Source of the DNA: Streptomyces sp. C10-9-1
Lineage (GTDB): Bacteria; Actinomycetota; Actinomycetes; Streptomycetales; Streptomycetaceae
Length of the DNA stretch: 64,000 nt
Assembly (NCBI RefSeq): GCF_024497955.1
Contig: NZ_JANHKP010000023.1
Span: forward strand, 32,914-96,913
Direction: 5' to 3'
Positions within the stretch are counted from its first letter, which is position 1, and each line of letters opens with the position of its first letter. This document shows, piece by piece, positions 9,200 through 17,944 of the stretch. A program made the position numbers and the translations under genes. The notes beneath the pieces were generated by a model. The model worked only from the letters and a program-made list of their open reading frames with translations. It was not told the DNA's origin and did no database searches.

Positions 9200-9976
9200 A
9201 TGAAGGTGATCACCGACACCAGGACCGCGTTCGCCCGCGAACTGGGACCCGAGCTGCGCCAGCCCGCCGGCCTCCTCTTCACGATGATGCTGCCCTTCCT
9301 CTTCCTGGCGCTCTTCGCGCCCCTGCTCTCCGGCATGGGCGCGGCGGGCGGGGGGACGGGCGGCACGGGCTCCCCCTGGCAGTGGTTCGTGCCGGGCATG
9401 CTCGTCCTGCTGGCCCTCTCCGCCACCGCCGGGGCCGGTGCCTCCCTCCTCAACGAGATGTCCTCGGGCGCCTTCGAGCGGTTGCTCGTCACCCCGCTCA
9501 ACCGGGCCGCGATGCTCGTGGGCCGGGCCCTGAAGGAGGTGGTGGTCCTGCTGACGCAGGCGCTGCTGATCCTCGTCCTGCTGCTGCCGACCGACTTCCG
9601 GCTGCACCCGCTCGGCGCCCTGGCGGGGCTGGCGCTCCTGACCGTCTTCGGCGTCGGGATCGGCGCCCTCTCCTTCACCCTCGCGCTCCACTCCCGCAAG
9701 CAGCAGACCCTCTTCTACGGGGTTCAGCAGGTGATCTTCTTCCCCCTGCTGCTGCTCTCCGGGGTCCTGCTGCCCATCACCCAGGCCTCGGCCCCGACCT
9801 GGCTCTACGTCCTCAGCCGGATCAACCCGGTGACCTACGTGGTCGAGGCGGAACGCGCCCTGTTCGACGGCCGGTTCGCCGAGACGGGCGTCCTGTACGG
9901 GACGCTCGCCGCGGCGGCCGTCGCGGTCCTCGGGGTCGTGGCGGGCATCCGCGGCATGCGCAACGCCACCGTGTGA
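9200..9976 (+). CDS. ABC-2 exporter permease (DrrB family)
   Basis: A 258-residue integral membrane protein with six predicted hydrophobic helices, starting near residue 23 (AGLLFTMMLPFLFLALFAPL) and including the segment VIFFPLLLLSGVLLPI. The ABC-2 domain matches DrrB-like permeases. It is translationally coupled to the ATPase, with a 2-base gap. The pair should form a homodimeric ATPase with a permease dimer in the cytoplasmic membrane. Confidence 0.9.
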   Translation: MKVITDTRTAFARELGPELRQPAGLLFTMMLPFLFLALFAPLLSGMGAAGGGTGGTGSPWQWFVPGMLVLLALSATAGAGASLLNEMSSGAFERLLVTPLNRAAMLVGRALKEVVVLLTQALLILVLLLPTDFRLHPLGALAGLALLTVFGVGIGALSFTLALHSRKQQTLFYGVQQVIFFPLLLLSGVLLPITQASAPTWLYVLSRINPVTYVVEAERALFDGRFAETGVLYGTLAAAAVAVLGVVAGIRGMRNATV

Positions 9977-10029
9977 CGCGGCGGCCGTACGCCCCGCAGC
10001 CCCGTCCGACCACAAGGAGCACCCGACCC

Positions 10030-10713
10030 GTGACAGCCGAAGCCACCCCGAGCACCCGGCACCCCGGCCCCCTCGCCGTGGACGTGTGGCTCGACCCCGC
10101 CTGCCCGTACACCTGGCTCACCTCCCGCTGGCTGCTGGAGGCGGCCCGGGTCCGCCCGCTGGACCTGAGACGGCACCTGATGAGCCTGGCCCTCCTCAAC
10201 GAGGGCCGCGACGACGATCCCGAGGGGGACCCCACGGGGTACCTCATGGTGCCCGTGCGGATCGGCACCGCCGTCCTGCACCACCACGGGCAGCAGGCGC
10301 TGGCCCGGTTCCACGCCGCCCTGTGGGCCGATCGCGGCAGCGCCGGGAGGACCAGGAGATGGATCAACGATCCGGCCGCGGCCCTGGCCGACGCCGGGCT
10401 GCCGGCCGGCCTGGCCGCCGTCGGCGGCTCGACCGCGTACGACGGGATACTGCGGGCCTCGCACGCCGAGGCGGTCCGGCTCCTCGGCCCGCGTCCCGGC
10501 ACCCCCGTCGTGGCCGTCACGGACCCGGCGGAGCGGGACCGCGGCCCGCTCGCCTTCTTCGGGCCGGTCCTGTCCCGGGTGCCCCGCGGGGAGGAGGCGG
10601 GACGGCTGTGGGACGGGACGCTGCTGGTGGCCGGCGCCCCCGGCTTCCACGAGCTGAAGGGGCCGCCCGCCGACCCGGATCCGGACGTCGGCGGGTGGGA
10701 CGATCCGACGTGA
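10030..10713 (+). CDS. DsbA-like thioredoxin-fold protein, mycothiol-dependent nitroreductase family (Rv2466c-like)
   Basis: A 227-residue thioredoxin-fold protein from a GTG start. VDVWLDPACPYTWLTSRWLLE, HLMSLALLNEGRDD and the C-terminal FFGPVLSRVPRGEEAGRLWD follow the layout of the mycobacterial Rv2466c mycothiol-dependent nitroreductase. The active-site CPxC is CPYT here, so the second, resolving cysteine is missing. Rv2466c reduces nitro compounds with mycothiol. It lies 53 bases downstream of the exporter permease and is likely cotranscribed, which suggests a role in handling or resisting a nitro- or quinone-containing product. Such proteins also occur outside biosynthetic clusters, so the link is inferred. 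Confidence 0.75.
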   Translation: MTAEATPSTRHPGPLAVDVWLDPACPYTWLTSRWLLEAARVRPLDLRRHLMSLALLNEGRDDDPEGDPTGYLMVPVRIGTAVLHHHGQQALARFHAALWADRGSAGRTRRWINDPAAALADAGLPAGLAAVGGSTAYDGILRASHAEAVRLLGPRPGTPVVAVTDPAERDRGPLAFFGPVLSRVPRGEEAGRLWDGTLLVAGAPGFHELKGPPADPDPDVGGWDDPT

Positions 10714-10768
10714 CCGGACCCGCGGCGGCGGGCGGAGGTGCGCAGCGGCGGCCCGGGGCGCTCCGCGC

Positions 10769-11554
10769 TCAGTAGTTGCCCAGGCCCCCGCAGACGTTGA
10801 GGGCCTGGGCGGTGATCGGCGCGGCCGTGTCGCTGATCAGGTAGCCGACCAGGCCCGCCACCTCCTCGGGGGTCGTGTAACGGCCCAACGGGATCTTCGC
10901 CTCGAACCGTTCGAGCACCGCCTCGGGCGTGGTCTCCCACGCCGCCGCGTACCCGGCGCGGACCCGCTCCGCCATGGGTGTCTCCACGTACCCGGGGCAG
11001 ACCGCGTTGACGGTGACGCCGGTCCTGGCCAGTTCCAGGCCCAGCGCCTTGGTGAAGCCGACGACGCCGTGCTTGGAGGCCGAGTAGGGGGCGCCGAGCA
11101 CGACGCCCTGCTTGCCGCCGGTGGAGGCGATGTTGACGATCCGGCCCCGGCCGCGCTCCAGCATGCCTCCGGCGTTCAGGACCGCCCGGGTCGCCCTGAG
11201 CACGCTGTGGAGGTTGGTGTCGACGACGTCGAGCCACAGCTCGTCCGTCAGTTCGGCGGTGGGCCCGCCCCCGCTGCGTCCCGCGTTGTTGACGAGGACG
11301 TCGACGGGGCCGTACCGGTCGACGGCGGCGCGCACGAAGGCGTTCACCTGCTCGGTCGACCGCACGTCGCAGGCCTGTCCGTCGGCGTCCGCCCCCTCCT
11401 GGCGCAGGAGTGCGACGGTCTCGGCGACGGCGTCGGCGTCACGGGCGCAGAGAAAGACCCTCAGCCCGTCCCGGCCCAGCGCTCGGGCCGTCGCGAGGCC
11501 GATCCCGCTGGTAGCACCGGTGACGACGGCGACCCGTCCCTCGGTACCGGTCAT
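10769..11554 (-). CDS. Type II PKS C9 ketoreductase (ActKR family)
   Basis: A 261-residue SDR, exactly the ActKR length. It has the cofactor loop TGATSGIG near residue 12, NNAG, catalytic Ser in VNIASTGG, and YSASK. The motif GKQGVVLGAPYSASKHGV and the ending ALNVCGGLGNY are characteristic of aromatic PKS ketoreductases, which reduce the C9 carbonyl of the nascent decaketide. It pairs with the didomain aromatase to define a reduced (anthracycline or angucycline type) aglycone. It is transcribed away from the NmrA gene across a 210-base divergent gap. Confidence 0.92.
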   Translation of the reverse strand: MTGTEGRVAVVTGATSGIGLATARALGRDGLRVFLCARDADAVAETVALLRQEGADADGQACDVRSTEQVNAFVRAAVDRYGPVDVLVNNAGRSGGGPTAELTDELWLDVVDTNLHSVLRATRAVLNAGGMLERGRGRIVNIASTGGKQGVVLGAPYSASKHGVVGFTKALGLELARTGVTVNAVCPGYVETPMAERVRAGYAAAWETTPEAVLERFEAKIPLGRYTTPEEVAGLVGYLISDTAAPITAQALNVCGGLGNY

Positions 11555-11764
11555 GGTTCCTCCCGGAATCGTGGCATCGGATGTGCGTACGCGGCCCGAG
11601 GGTGGCAACGGGCACTCGACACGGGCTGGACCGGCCCTGTCGATCAAGGTTCGAGCCGTTCCGGAGGACGGCCCGGAATCGTCGGCGGGTCCGCGCCCGC
11701 CGCACGGCAGGACAGCGGCACCGAAGGGCTCGGTGCGCTGACGAGCAGTGAAGGAGAAGCGACC

Positions 11765-12583
11765 ATGACCTTTCTGGTGACGGGAGCCACGGGAAACGTG
11801 GGCCGGCACGTGGTGGCGGGGCTGCGGGCGGCCGGAGCGCGGGTGCGGGCGATGACCCGGGCCCCGGAGAAGGCCGCACTGCCCGACGGGGTGGAGGTGG
11901 TCCGCGGCGACCTCGCCGATCCCGGGAGCCTGGACGCGGCCCTCGCCGGCGTCGACCGGGCGTACCTCTTCCCCCTGCCCGGCACCGCCGAGGAGTTCAC
12001 CGCGCGGGCGGCGAAGGCGGGAGTGCGGCGGATCGTCGTGCTCTCCTCGGTGTCGGCGGAGTACGCCGACGGCGACTACAGCGGCGACCACCACACCGCG
12101 GTGGAACGGGCCGTGGAGGCGTCGGGCCTGGAGTGGACGCATGTCAGGCCCGGCGAGTTCATGGCCAACCTGCTCACCTGGTGGGCCCCCACGATCCGGG
12201 CCGAGAACGTGGTGCGCGCCCCCTTCGGCGAGGCCCGCAGCGCCCCCGTCCACGAGGCCGACATCGCCGATGTGGCGCTGGCCGCGCTGCTGGAGGAGGG
12301 ACACGCGGGGAAGGCGTACTCCTTCGCCGGCCCCGAGTCCCTGACCAAGCACGAGCAGGTGCGCGACCTCGGCGCGGTCCTCGGCCGCGCGATCCGCTTC
12401 GAGGAGCTGACCGTGGACGGGGCCCGCGCCCTGTGGCTCGGGCAGGGCATGCCGGCCGAAGCCGTGGACTGGCTGCTCCAGGACCCGGTGGACGTGCCCG
12501 TGGGGCCGACGGCCGAGCGGGTCACGGGACGGCCGGCCCGTACCTTCGCCCAGTGGGTGGCCGACCACCGCGCGGACTTCTAG
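11765..12583 (+). CDS. NmrA-family NAD(P)-binding oxidoreductase
   Basis: A 272-residue atypical SDR with the N-terminal MTFLVTGATGNVGRHVV loop, FPLPGTAEEF, and the central VVLSSVSAEY. There is no YxxxK. These NmrA/azoreductase-like proteins often occur in aromatic polyketide clusters, where some act as quinone reductases or post-PKS tailoring enzymes. The ATG follows GAAGGAGA. It starts the long rightward run 11765-19246. The substrate cannot be named. Confidence 0.7.
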   Translation: MTFLVTGATGNVGRHVVAGLRAAGARVRAMTRAPEKAALPDGVEVVRGDLADPGSLDAALAGVDRAYLFPLPGTAEEFTARAAKAGVRRIVVLSSVSAEYADGDYSGDHHTAVERAVEASGLEWTHVRPGEFMANLLTWWAPTIRAENVVRAPFGEARSAPVHEADIADVALAALLEEGHAGKAYSFAGPESLTKHEQVRDLGAVLGRAIRFEELTVDGARALWLGQGMPAEAVDWLLQDPVDVPVGPTAERVTGRPARTFAQWVADHRADF

Positions 12584-12684
12584 GCCGCACGCAGGCGGCG
12601 GCGTTCAGCGGCGGTTGAGCCGGTCTCCAGGTGAACCGCCGACGGTGTTCGGGACACTCTCCGTGAACCGAGGGGAACGCCGTC

Positions 12685-13869
12685 ATGGTGGATGCCGCAC
12701 AGAACGCAGTGATCCGGCGACTGATCCGAGCCGGAGCCGGCTCCGACGACGAGATCGACGCCCTGCTGAAGGACGTCGGCCTGACCGAGGTGGCACGCGT
12801 CCTCGTCGAGGAGGTGCTGTTCCGCTGCCCGGAGCCGGCCAACACCGCCGCCGTCGACGTGGCCCTGGACCTGACCCACGGCGGGGAGCGGCACACCGTC
12901 GCACTGCGCATGGTGCGCGACGAGCCGATCCGGACGGTCGAGGACGACTCCGCCCGGGTGCGCTCCCGGGTGGCCTTCACCGCGCCGGACCTGGTCCGCC
13001 GGCTCTTCGGGCCGGCGGACTCGCCGCGCACCGGGGACTTCCGCAACTCCTTCGTCCCCACGCCCCAGGACCCCGGGCAGGTGAGCGAACTGCTCGCCGA
13101 GATGAACACGGTGCTGCGCGCGGCCGCCCAGGCCACCGCCACCCTGATGGCCGGCTGCACGGGACGCTGCCCCGACCTGGGCGAGCTGTCCATCCGCTAC
13201 GGCTCGGACAAGTGGGCGAGCTTCCACTGGTACACCGCCCACTACGAGCGGCACTTCGCCCCTTACCGGGACCGGCCCGTCCGGGTCCTCGAGATCGGGA
13301 TCGGCGGCTTCGACGACGACCTCGGCGGCGGCTCGCTGAAGATGTGGAAGCGGTACTTCCCCCAGGGCACCGTCTTCGGTCTGGACATCTACGACAAGAC
13401 CGCGCTCACGGAACCGCGGCTCACCGCGCTGGTCGGCGACCAGAACGACCCGGAATACCTGACCGAGATGGCGCGGGAGCACGGTCCGTTCGACATCGTC
13501 ATCGACGACGGCAGCCATGTGAACGAACACGTGCTGACCTCGTTCCGGACCCTCTTCCCGTACGTCCGGCCCGGCGGCCTCTACGTGATCGAGGACCTGC
13601 AGACCGCCTACTTCACCGACTTCGGCGGAAGCACGGGCGGGGTCGCCGGCCCCGGCACCTCGCTCGGGCTCGTCAAGGGGCTGATCGACGACCTGCACCA
13701 CCGCGAGCACCGGGAGCCCGCCGTCGTCCGTCCCACCCCGGCCCAGAGCACCGTCACCGGGCTGCACGCCTACCACAACATCGCCTTCGTGGAGAAGGGG
13801 ACCAACGGCGAGGACACCCTGCCGTCGTGGATGGACGCCGACGTGTGGACCGCTCTCGGCGCCAAGTGA
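12685..13869 (+). CDS. MycE/TylE-type sugar O-methyltransferase
   Basis: A 394-residue enzyme in two parts: an N-terminal domain to about residue 165 and a C-terminal SAM- and metal-dependent domain with IRYGSDKW, RVLEIGIGGF and IVIDDGSHVNEH. This is the layout of macrocin/mycinamicin O-methyltransferases, which methylate hydroxyls of sugars already attached to a scaffold and need Mg2+. In anthracycline clusters relatives (SnogY/SnogL, ElmM type) methylate nogalose or rhamnose. The following glycosyltransferase starts 32 bases downstream. Confidence 0.85.
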   Translation: MVDAAQNAVIRRLIRAGAGSDDEIDALLKDVGLTEVARVLVEEVLFRCPEPANTAAVDVALDLTHGGERHTVALRMVRDEPIRTVEDDSARVRSRVAFTAPDLVRRLFGPADSPRTGDFRNSFVPTPQDPGQVSELLAEMNTVLRAAAQATATLMAGCTGRCPDLGELSIRYGSDKWASFHWYTAHYERHFAPYRDRPVRVLEIGIGGFDDDLGGGSLKMWKRYFPQGTVFGLDIYDKTALTEPRLTALVGDQNDPEYLTEMAREHGPFDIVIDDGSHVNEHVLTSFRTLFPYVRPGGLYVIEDLQTAYFTDFGGSTGGVAGPGTSLGLVKGLIDDLHHREHREPAVVRPTPAQSTVTGLHAYHNIAFVEKGTNGEDTLPSWMDADVWTALGAK

Positions 13870-13901
13870 CCCGGCGCCGAACGAAACGAAGGGAACCGAC
13901 C

Positions 13902-15125
13902 ATGCGCGTTCTGTTCACCGTGTCCTCGTGGCCCACCCAGTACGCGGCCATGATGCCCCTGGGCTGGGCACTCCAGGCGGCCGGCCACGAGGTCCGGGTG
14001 CTGTGCGCCCCCGGGCAGGCCGCCGCGGTGGGGCGGGCCGGCCTGGTGCCCGTCCCGGTCCTCTCGGGAATGGAGGAGGTGCTGCGCCTGCGCCTGCAGT
14101 ACCACGCGGAGGCGGTGAACGGGATCTGGCCGTACCCGTGGCTCCCTCCTCACCCGCTGACGGGCGAACGGATCGACCGCCTCGACGCGTTCGACGCCGG
14201 CCGCTTCGAGCGGGAGACCGCGCCGGAGCTCGCGGACTCGGCAGCCCGGAGCTTCGACTCCGCCGTGGAGTACGCCCGGAACTGGCGTCCGGGGCTGGTC
14301 CTGCACGACCCGGGGAGCCTGGAGGGGCTCCTCGCGGCCAAGGTGCTGGACGTTCCGTCGGCACTGTGCCTGTGGGGCCCCGCGAGCCCGCACGACCCCG
14401 ACCACATGCGGATCGTCCCCACCGACCACAGCGGCGCGTTCCCCCGGCACGGCCTGGGCGCCTTCGACCTGACCATGGTCGACAGGGTGGTGGACCCCAA
14501 CCCGCCGTCGCTGAAGGTGCCCGTCGAGGCCGAGCGGCTGCCCGTCCGCTACGTCCCGTACAACGGCGCCGGCCCCGCACCGGCGTGGACCGCCCGGCCG
14601 CCGGAGCGCCCCCGGGTCTGCGTGACCTGGTCCACCGCCCTGTCCACGGTCTCCGGTCCCGACTCCTACCTGCTCCCCCGGATCGTCGCCGCCCTCGACG
14701 GCCTGGACGGCGAGGTGGTGCTCACCGCGACCGCGCGGGACGTGGCCGCCCTCGGCACGGTGCCCGCCTCGGTCCGGGTGGCGGAGAACCTGCCGCTGGC
14801 CGCGGTGCTGCCGGGGTGTGCCGCGGTCGTGCACCACGGGGGCAGCGGCAGCGCACTGACCGCCATGTGGGCGGGGGTGCCGCAGTTCATCGCGACCTTC
14901 GCCGCGGAGCAGCAGGTGACCGGGGAGCGGGTGGCCGCCGCCGGGGCGGCGCTGCACGTGCCCGGGCACCGCGCCGACGAGGCGACGATACGGGCCGGTG
15001 TCGAGCGCCTGATCGAGGACACCGCCCACCGCGCCGCGGCCGTCCGGCTCCGCGAGGAGATCGCGGAGGCCCCGACCCCGGCGGCGCTCGCCACGGAGCT
15101 GGCGGCGCTGGCGACGGACGTCTGA
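13902..15125 (+). CDS. Glycosyltransferase 1 (GT1/GT-B, activator-independent look)
   Basis: A 407-residue GT-B enzyme. N-terminal MRVLFTVSSWPTQYAAMMPLGWALQAAGHEVRV, linker YVPYNGAG, and the C-terminal nucleotide-sugar site VVHHGGSGSALTAMWAGVPQF are those of antibiotic glycosyltransferases. Where most relatives have His after the first strand (PxH), this one has Gln (PTQ), so the usual catalytic base position is altered. It is immediately downstream of the sugar O-methyltransferase. It could transfer the neutral L-rhamnose-derived sugar, but the acceptor is unknown. Confidence 0.88.
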   Translation: MRVLFTVSSWPTQYAAMMPLGWALQAAGHEVRVLCAPGQAAAVGRAGLVPVPVLSGMEEVLRLRLQYHAEAVNGIWPYPWLPPHPLTGERIDRLDAFDAGRFERETAPELADSAARSFDSAVEYARNWRPGLVLHDPGSLEGLLAAKVLDVPSALCLWGPASPHDPDHMRIVPTDHSGAFPRHGLGAFDLTMVDRVVDPNPPSLKVPVEAERLPVRYVPYNGAGPAPAWTARPPERPRVCVTWSTALSTVSGPDSYLLPRIVAALDGLDGEVVLTATARDVAALGTVPASVRVAENLPLAAVLPGCAAVVHHGGSGSALTAMWAGVPQFIATFAAEQQVTGERVAAAGAALHVPGHRADEATIRAGVERLIEDTAHRAAAVRLREEIAEAPTPAALATELAALATDV

Positions 15126-15209
15126 GACCCGGCAGCCGGGCCTCGGCGGGCCGGACCCGGTGCGTGAGGGTCGAGGGGCCTGCGAGGCCGGCTGCCGATG
15201 CTGCCCGTC

Positions 15210-16013
15210 ATGACAACCCGAACCGAGGGAATCGACAGGACGGGGCCGTCCGGGCGGCAGGGCACCGCGCGCGGGGTCGTCGTCACCGGCGGCGGCACCG
15301 GCATCGGCCGGGCCACGGCCCGCGCCTTCGCCGAGCGGGGCGACCGGGTGCTCGTCGTCGGCCGCACCGAGGCCACCCTGGCGGAGGCCGCCGGCGGGCA
15401 CCCGGGCATCCGGTGCCTGGTCGCCGACGTCACCGCGCCGGACGCCCCCGGCCGGATCGTCGGAGCGGCCCTGGACGTCCTCGGCCGGCTCGACGTCCTG
15501 GTGAACAACGCCGCCGCGATGGGCTACCGCCCGCTGGCGGCCCTGGACCGGGCGGAGGCCGAACGGCAGCTCCACACCAACCTCCTGGCACCGGTCCTGC
15601 TCACCCGAGCCGCGCTGGAACCGCTGGCGGAGCGGTCCGGCACGGTGGTGAACATCGGCTCGGCCGGGGCGATCGGCCTGCGGTCCTGGCCGGACAACGG
15701 CCTGTACGGGGCCGCGAAGGCCGCACTGGACTTCCTCACCCGGACCTGGGCCGTCGAACTGGCCCCGCGCGGCGTCCGGGTCGTGGGGCTCGCCCCCGGC
15801 GTGACCGACGTCTCCGGGCAGAGCGGCCCCGGTGGGAAGGCTGCCGCCCCGGAGTACGCGGCCTTCCTGAAGGAGATCGCCGGCCGGGCCCCGAGCGGCA
15901 GGGTCGGCCGTCCCGAGGAGATGGCCTGGTGGATCCTTCAGCTCACACGGCCGGAGGCCGCCTACGCCAACGGGACGGTGGTCACGGTGGACGGCGGGCT
16001 CGCCCTGACCTGA
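15210..16013 (+). CDS. SDR oxidoreductase, post-PKS tailoring (SnoaW/quinone-reductase-like candidate)
   Basis: A 267-residue classical SDR with the loop VVVTGGGTGIGRATA, NNAA, Ser in VNIGSAGA and YGAAK, ending in NGTVVTVDGG. The first 25 residues (MTTRTEGIDR...) precede the fold. The start could also be the ATG at 15198. It sits between two glycosyltransferases. In nogalamycin-type clusters a similar SDR, SnoaW, works with the NTF2-like SnoaL2 in a two-component monooxygenase. No SnoaL2-like gene is visible here, so the alternatives of sugar or aglycone ketoreductase remain open. Confidence 0.7.
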   Translation: MTTRTEGIDRTGPSGRQGTARGVVVTGGGTGIGRATARAFAERGDRVLVVGRTEATLAEAAGGHPGIRCLVADVTAPDAPGRIVGAALDVLGRLDVLVNNAAAMGYRPLAALDRAEAERQLHTNLLAPVLLTRAALEPLAERSGTVVNIGSAGAIGLRSWPDNGLYGAAKAALDFLTRTWAVELAPRGVRVVGLAPGVTDVSGQSGPGGKAAAPEYAAFLKEIAGRAPSGRVGRPEEMAWWILQLTRPEAAYANGTVVTVDGGLALT

Positions 16014-16057
16014 TCCCGTCCGTGGACCGACTCCGCACGTTTCCGAGGGGAGCGCCG

Positions 16058-17371
16058 ATGCGTGTCCTGTTCCAGCCCTTCGCCGCCGCCACCCACGTGG
16101 CCGCCCAGGTCCCGCTCGCCTGGGCGCTCCGCGCGGCCGGTCACGAGGTGCGCGTCGCGACCCAGCCGGACGTGTCCGAGGACATCGCCCGGGCGGGCCT
16201 GACGGCGGTGCCGGTCGGCGATCCCCTGCACGTCGCGGCCAAGATGAACCCGGACGACACGGACCTGGTGGACGAGCTGCGCGACGACGCCTGGCTGCGG
16301 GTCCTCGATCCGGGCGAGCTGCGCCCCGAGCGGCTGACCCCGGAGCACCTGCACGGGGTGTTCGCCGCGTGGACACCGCTGGTGCACCGGAACACGGTGC
16401 CGGATCGCATGATCGACGACCTGGTCGCGTACGCCCGGGACTGGCGGCCCGACCTGGTGGTCTGGGACACCATGAGCTATGCCGGCCCGGTCGCCGCGCG
16501 CGCCTGCGGCGCCGCGCACGCCCGGCTGATGTTCGGGCTGGACCTGGTGGGCCTGCTGCGCGAGCGCTACCGGCACGTCCTCGGCCGGGTGCCCGCGGAG
16601 CTGCGGGACGACCCGCTGGAGGAGTGGCTGGGGCACGTCCTGGAGCGGCACGGCCTCAAGGGCCCCGGCCGGGGGTTCGACGAGGAGCTGGTGGTGGGCC
16701 AGTGGACCGTCGACCCGGTCCCCACCTCCCTGGCCCTGCCCGTCTCCCTCCCCCGAGTCCCGGTGCGCTACGTGCCGTACAACGGCCCTGCCCTCGTGCC
16801 CGGTTGGCTGGACGAGGCGCCCGGCAGGCCCCGGATCTGCCTGACCCTCGGCCTCTCCTTCCGGGAGGTCGTCGGCGGGGACCCGGCCTCGGTCGGCGAG
16901 CTGCTGGCGGCCGTGGCCGATCTGGACGTGGAGGTGGTGGCCACGCTCAACGCCGGACAGCTCTCCGCGCTGGGCCCGCTCCCGGCGAACGTGCGGGCGG
17001 TCGACTTCGTACCGCTGAACGAGCTGCTGCCGAGCTGCTCGGCGGTCGTCCACCACGGCGGGGCCGGTACGTTCCTGACCGCGCTGGCCCACGGCGTGCC
17101 CCAGGTCGTGGTCCCGGCCCGGATGTGGTGCAACACCCCGCGCGCGGAGCGGGCCCGGGCCGCCGGGGTGGCCCTGACCTGCTCGCCGGAGCGGCTGACG
17201 GCCGACCGGCTGCGCGCGATGGTGGTACGGGTCCTTGAGGACGGGTCCTTCGCGCGCAACGCCGCCCGGGTGCGCGCCGAGATGCTCGGGACGCCGACGC
17301 CCCGGGAGATCGTCCCGGCCCTGGAGCGGCTGGTGTCCGCTCGCCGGACCCCCGGGCGTCGCGGCGCCTGA
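16058..17371 (+). CDS. Glycosyltransferase 2 (DesVII/AknS-like)
   Basis: A 437-residue GT-B enzyme with MRVLFQPFAAATHVAAQVPLAWALRAAGHEVRV (catalytic His present), GQWTVDPVPTSLALP, RYVPYNG, CLTLGLSFREV, and the donor site VVHHGGAGTFLTALAHGVPQV. The extended middle region and GQWTxDP block resemble glycosyltransferases that need a P450-like activator, such as DesVII, EryCIII and AknS. It is closely similar to the genes at 17945 and 22582, suggesting duplication within the cluster. Confidence 0.9.
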   Translation: MRVLFQPFAAATHVAAQVPLAWALRAAGHEVRVATQPDVSEDIARAGLTAVPVGDPLHVAAKMNPDDTDLVDELRDDAWLRVLDPGELRPERLTPEHLHGVFAAWTPLVHRNTVPDRMIDDLVAYARDWRPDLVVWDTMSYAGPVAARACGAAHARLMFGLDLVGLLRERYRHVLGRVPAELRDDPLEEWLGHVLERHGLKGPGRGFDEELVVGQWTVDPVPTSLALPVSLPRVPVRYVPYNGPALVPGWLDEAPGRPRICLTLGLSFREVVGGDPASVGELLAAVADLDVEVVATLNAGQLSALGPLPANVRAVDFVPLNELLPSCSAVVHHGGAGTFLTALAHGVPQVVVPARMWCNTPRAERARAAGVALTCSPERLTADRLRAMVVRVLEDGSFARNAARVRAEMLGTPTPREIVPALERLVSARRTPGRRGA

Positions 17372-17428
17372 TGGCATACCGTCGGGCGAAGAAGATCACG
17401 GTCCGCGCACGGTCGAGGTGAATCCCTG

Positions 17429-17866
17429 GTGAGGACGCACATCCCCTACCTTCTGGCCGTGACCAGCACGGTGGCGGCGCGGCGGGTCGACGAGCGGCTG
17501 ACCGGCTACGACCTGACGGTCCGCCAGTACGGACTGCTGGTCCAGCTCTCGATCGAACCCGAGTTGACCATGGCGGAGCTGGCCCGCCAGCTCGGCATCG
17601 CCCGGCAGTCGGTGCACCAGCTCGTCAACGAACTCGTCGAGGCGGGTCACGTGCGCCGACGCCCCGGCGCCGACGACCGCTCACGCCGGCTGGAGATCAC
17701 CGACACGGCGCAGTACCTGCTCACCCGGATCGACGGGCCCCTGGAGCGGGTGGAGGCGGAACTGCTCGGCGACCTCTCCGCGGAGGAGGCCGAGACCCTG
17801 CGCCGCCTCCTCCAGCGCGTCCTGGCGCACGCCACCGACGACGAGTCCTGGTTACCCGCCCGCTGA
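17429..17866 (+). CDS. MarR-family transcriptional regulator
   Basis: A 145-residue MarR protein from a GTG start, with the winged-helix DNA-binding part LTMAELARQLGIARQSVHQLV and wing RRRPGADDRSRRLEIT. It lies 57 bases after glycosyltransferase 2 and 78 bases before glycosyltransferase 3. It may sense the antibiotic or an intermediate and control the exporter or the sugar genes. It is the only regulator seen in the biosynthetic region, and its operator is unknown. Confidence 0.88.
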   Translation: MRTHIPYLLAVTSTVAARRVDERLTGYDLTVRQYGLLVQLSIEPELTMAELARQLGIARQSVHQLVNELVEAGHVRRRPGADDRSRRLEITDTAQYLLTRIDGPLERVEAELLGDLSAEEAETLRRLLQRVLAHATDDESWLPAR

Positions 17867-17931
17867 CGGCGGCTCGACGGGCCCGGGCCGGTGCACCAAC
17901 GGGAGTCCAGACCGTATCGAGCCCCGGTCCC

Positions 17932-17937
17932 TAGCCT
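17932..17937 (+). promoter_or_regulatory. Candidate -10 box of a leaderless glycosyltransferase 3 transcript
   Basis: TAGCCT ends 7 bases before the ATG at 17945, and no Shine-Dalgarno sequence is present between them. The arrangement matches the two -10 boxes at 2922-3041. No good -35 is seen. Confidence 0.35.
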
Positions 17938-17944
17938 CGCGGCC

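Noticed and set aside
13928..17371. A plus-strand open frame of about 1,150 codons that might suggest a glycosyltransferase-SDR fusion
   Set aside because: Only its last part (from 16058) is real glycosyltransferase sequence; the earlier part is out of frame with the genes at 13902 and 15210, which have clear starts and motifs.
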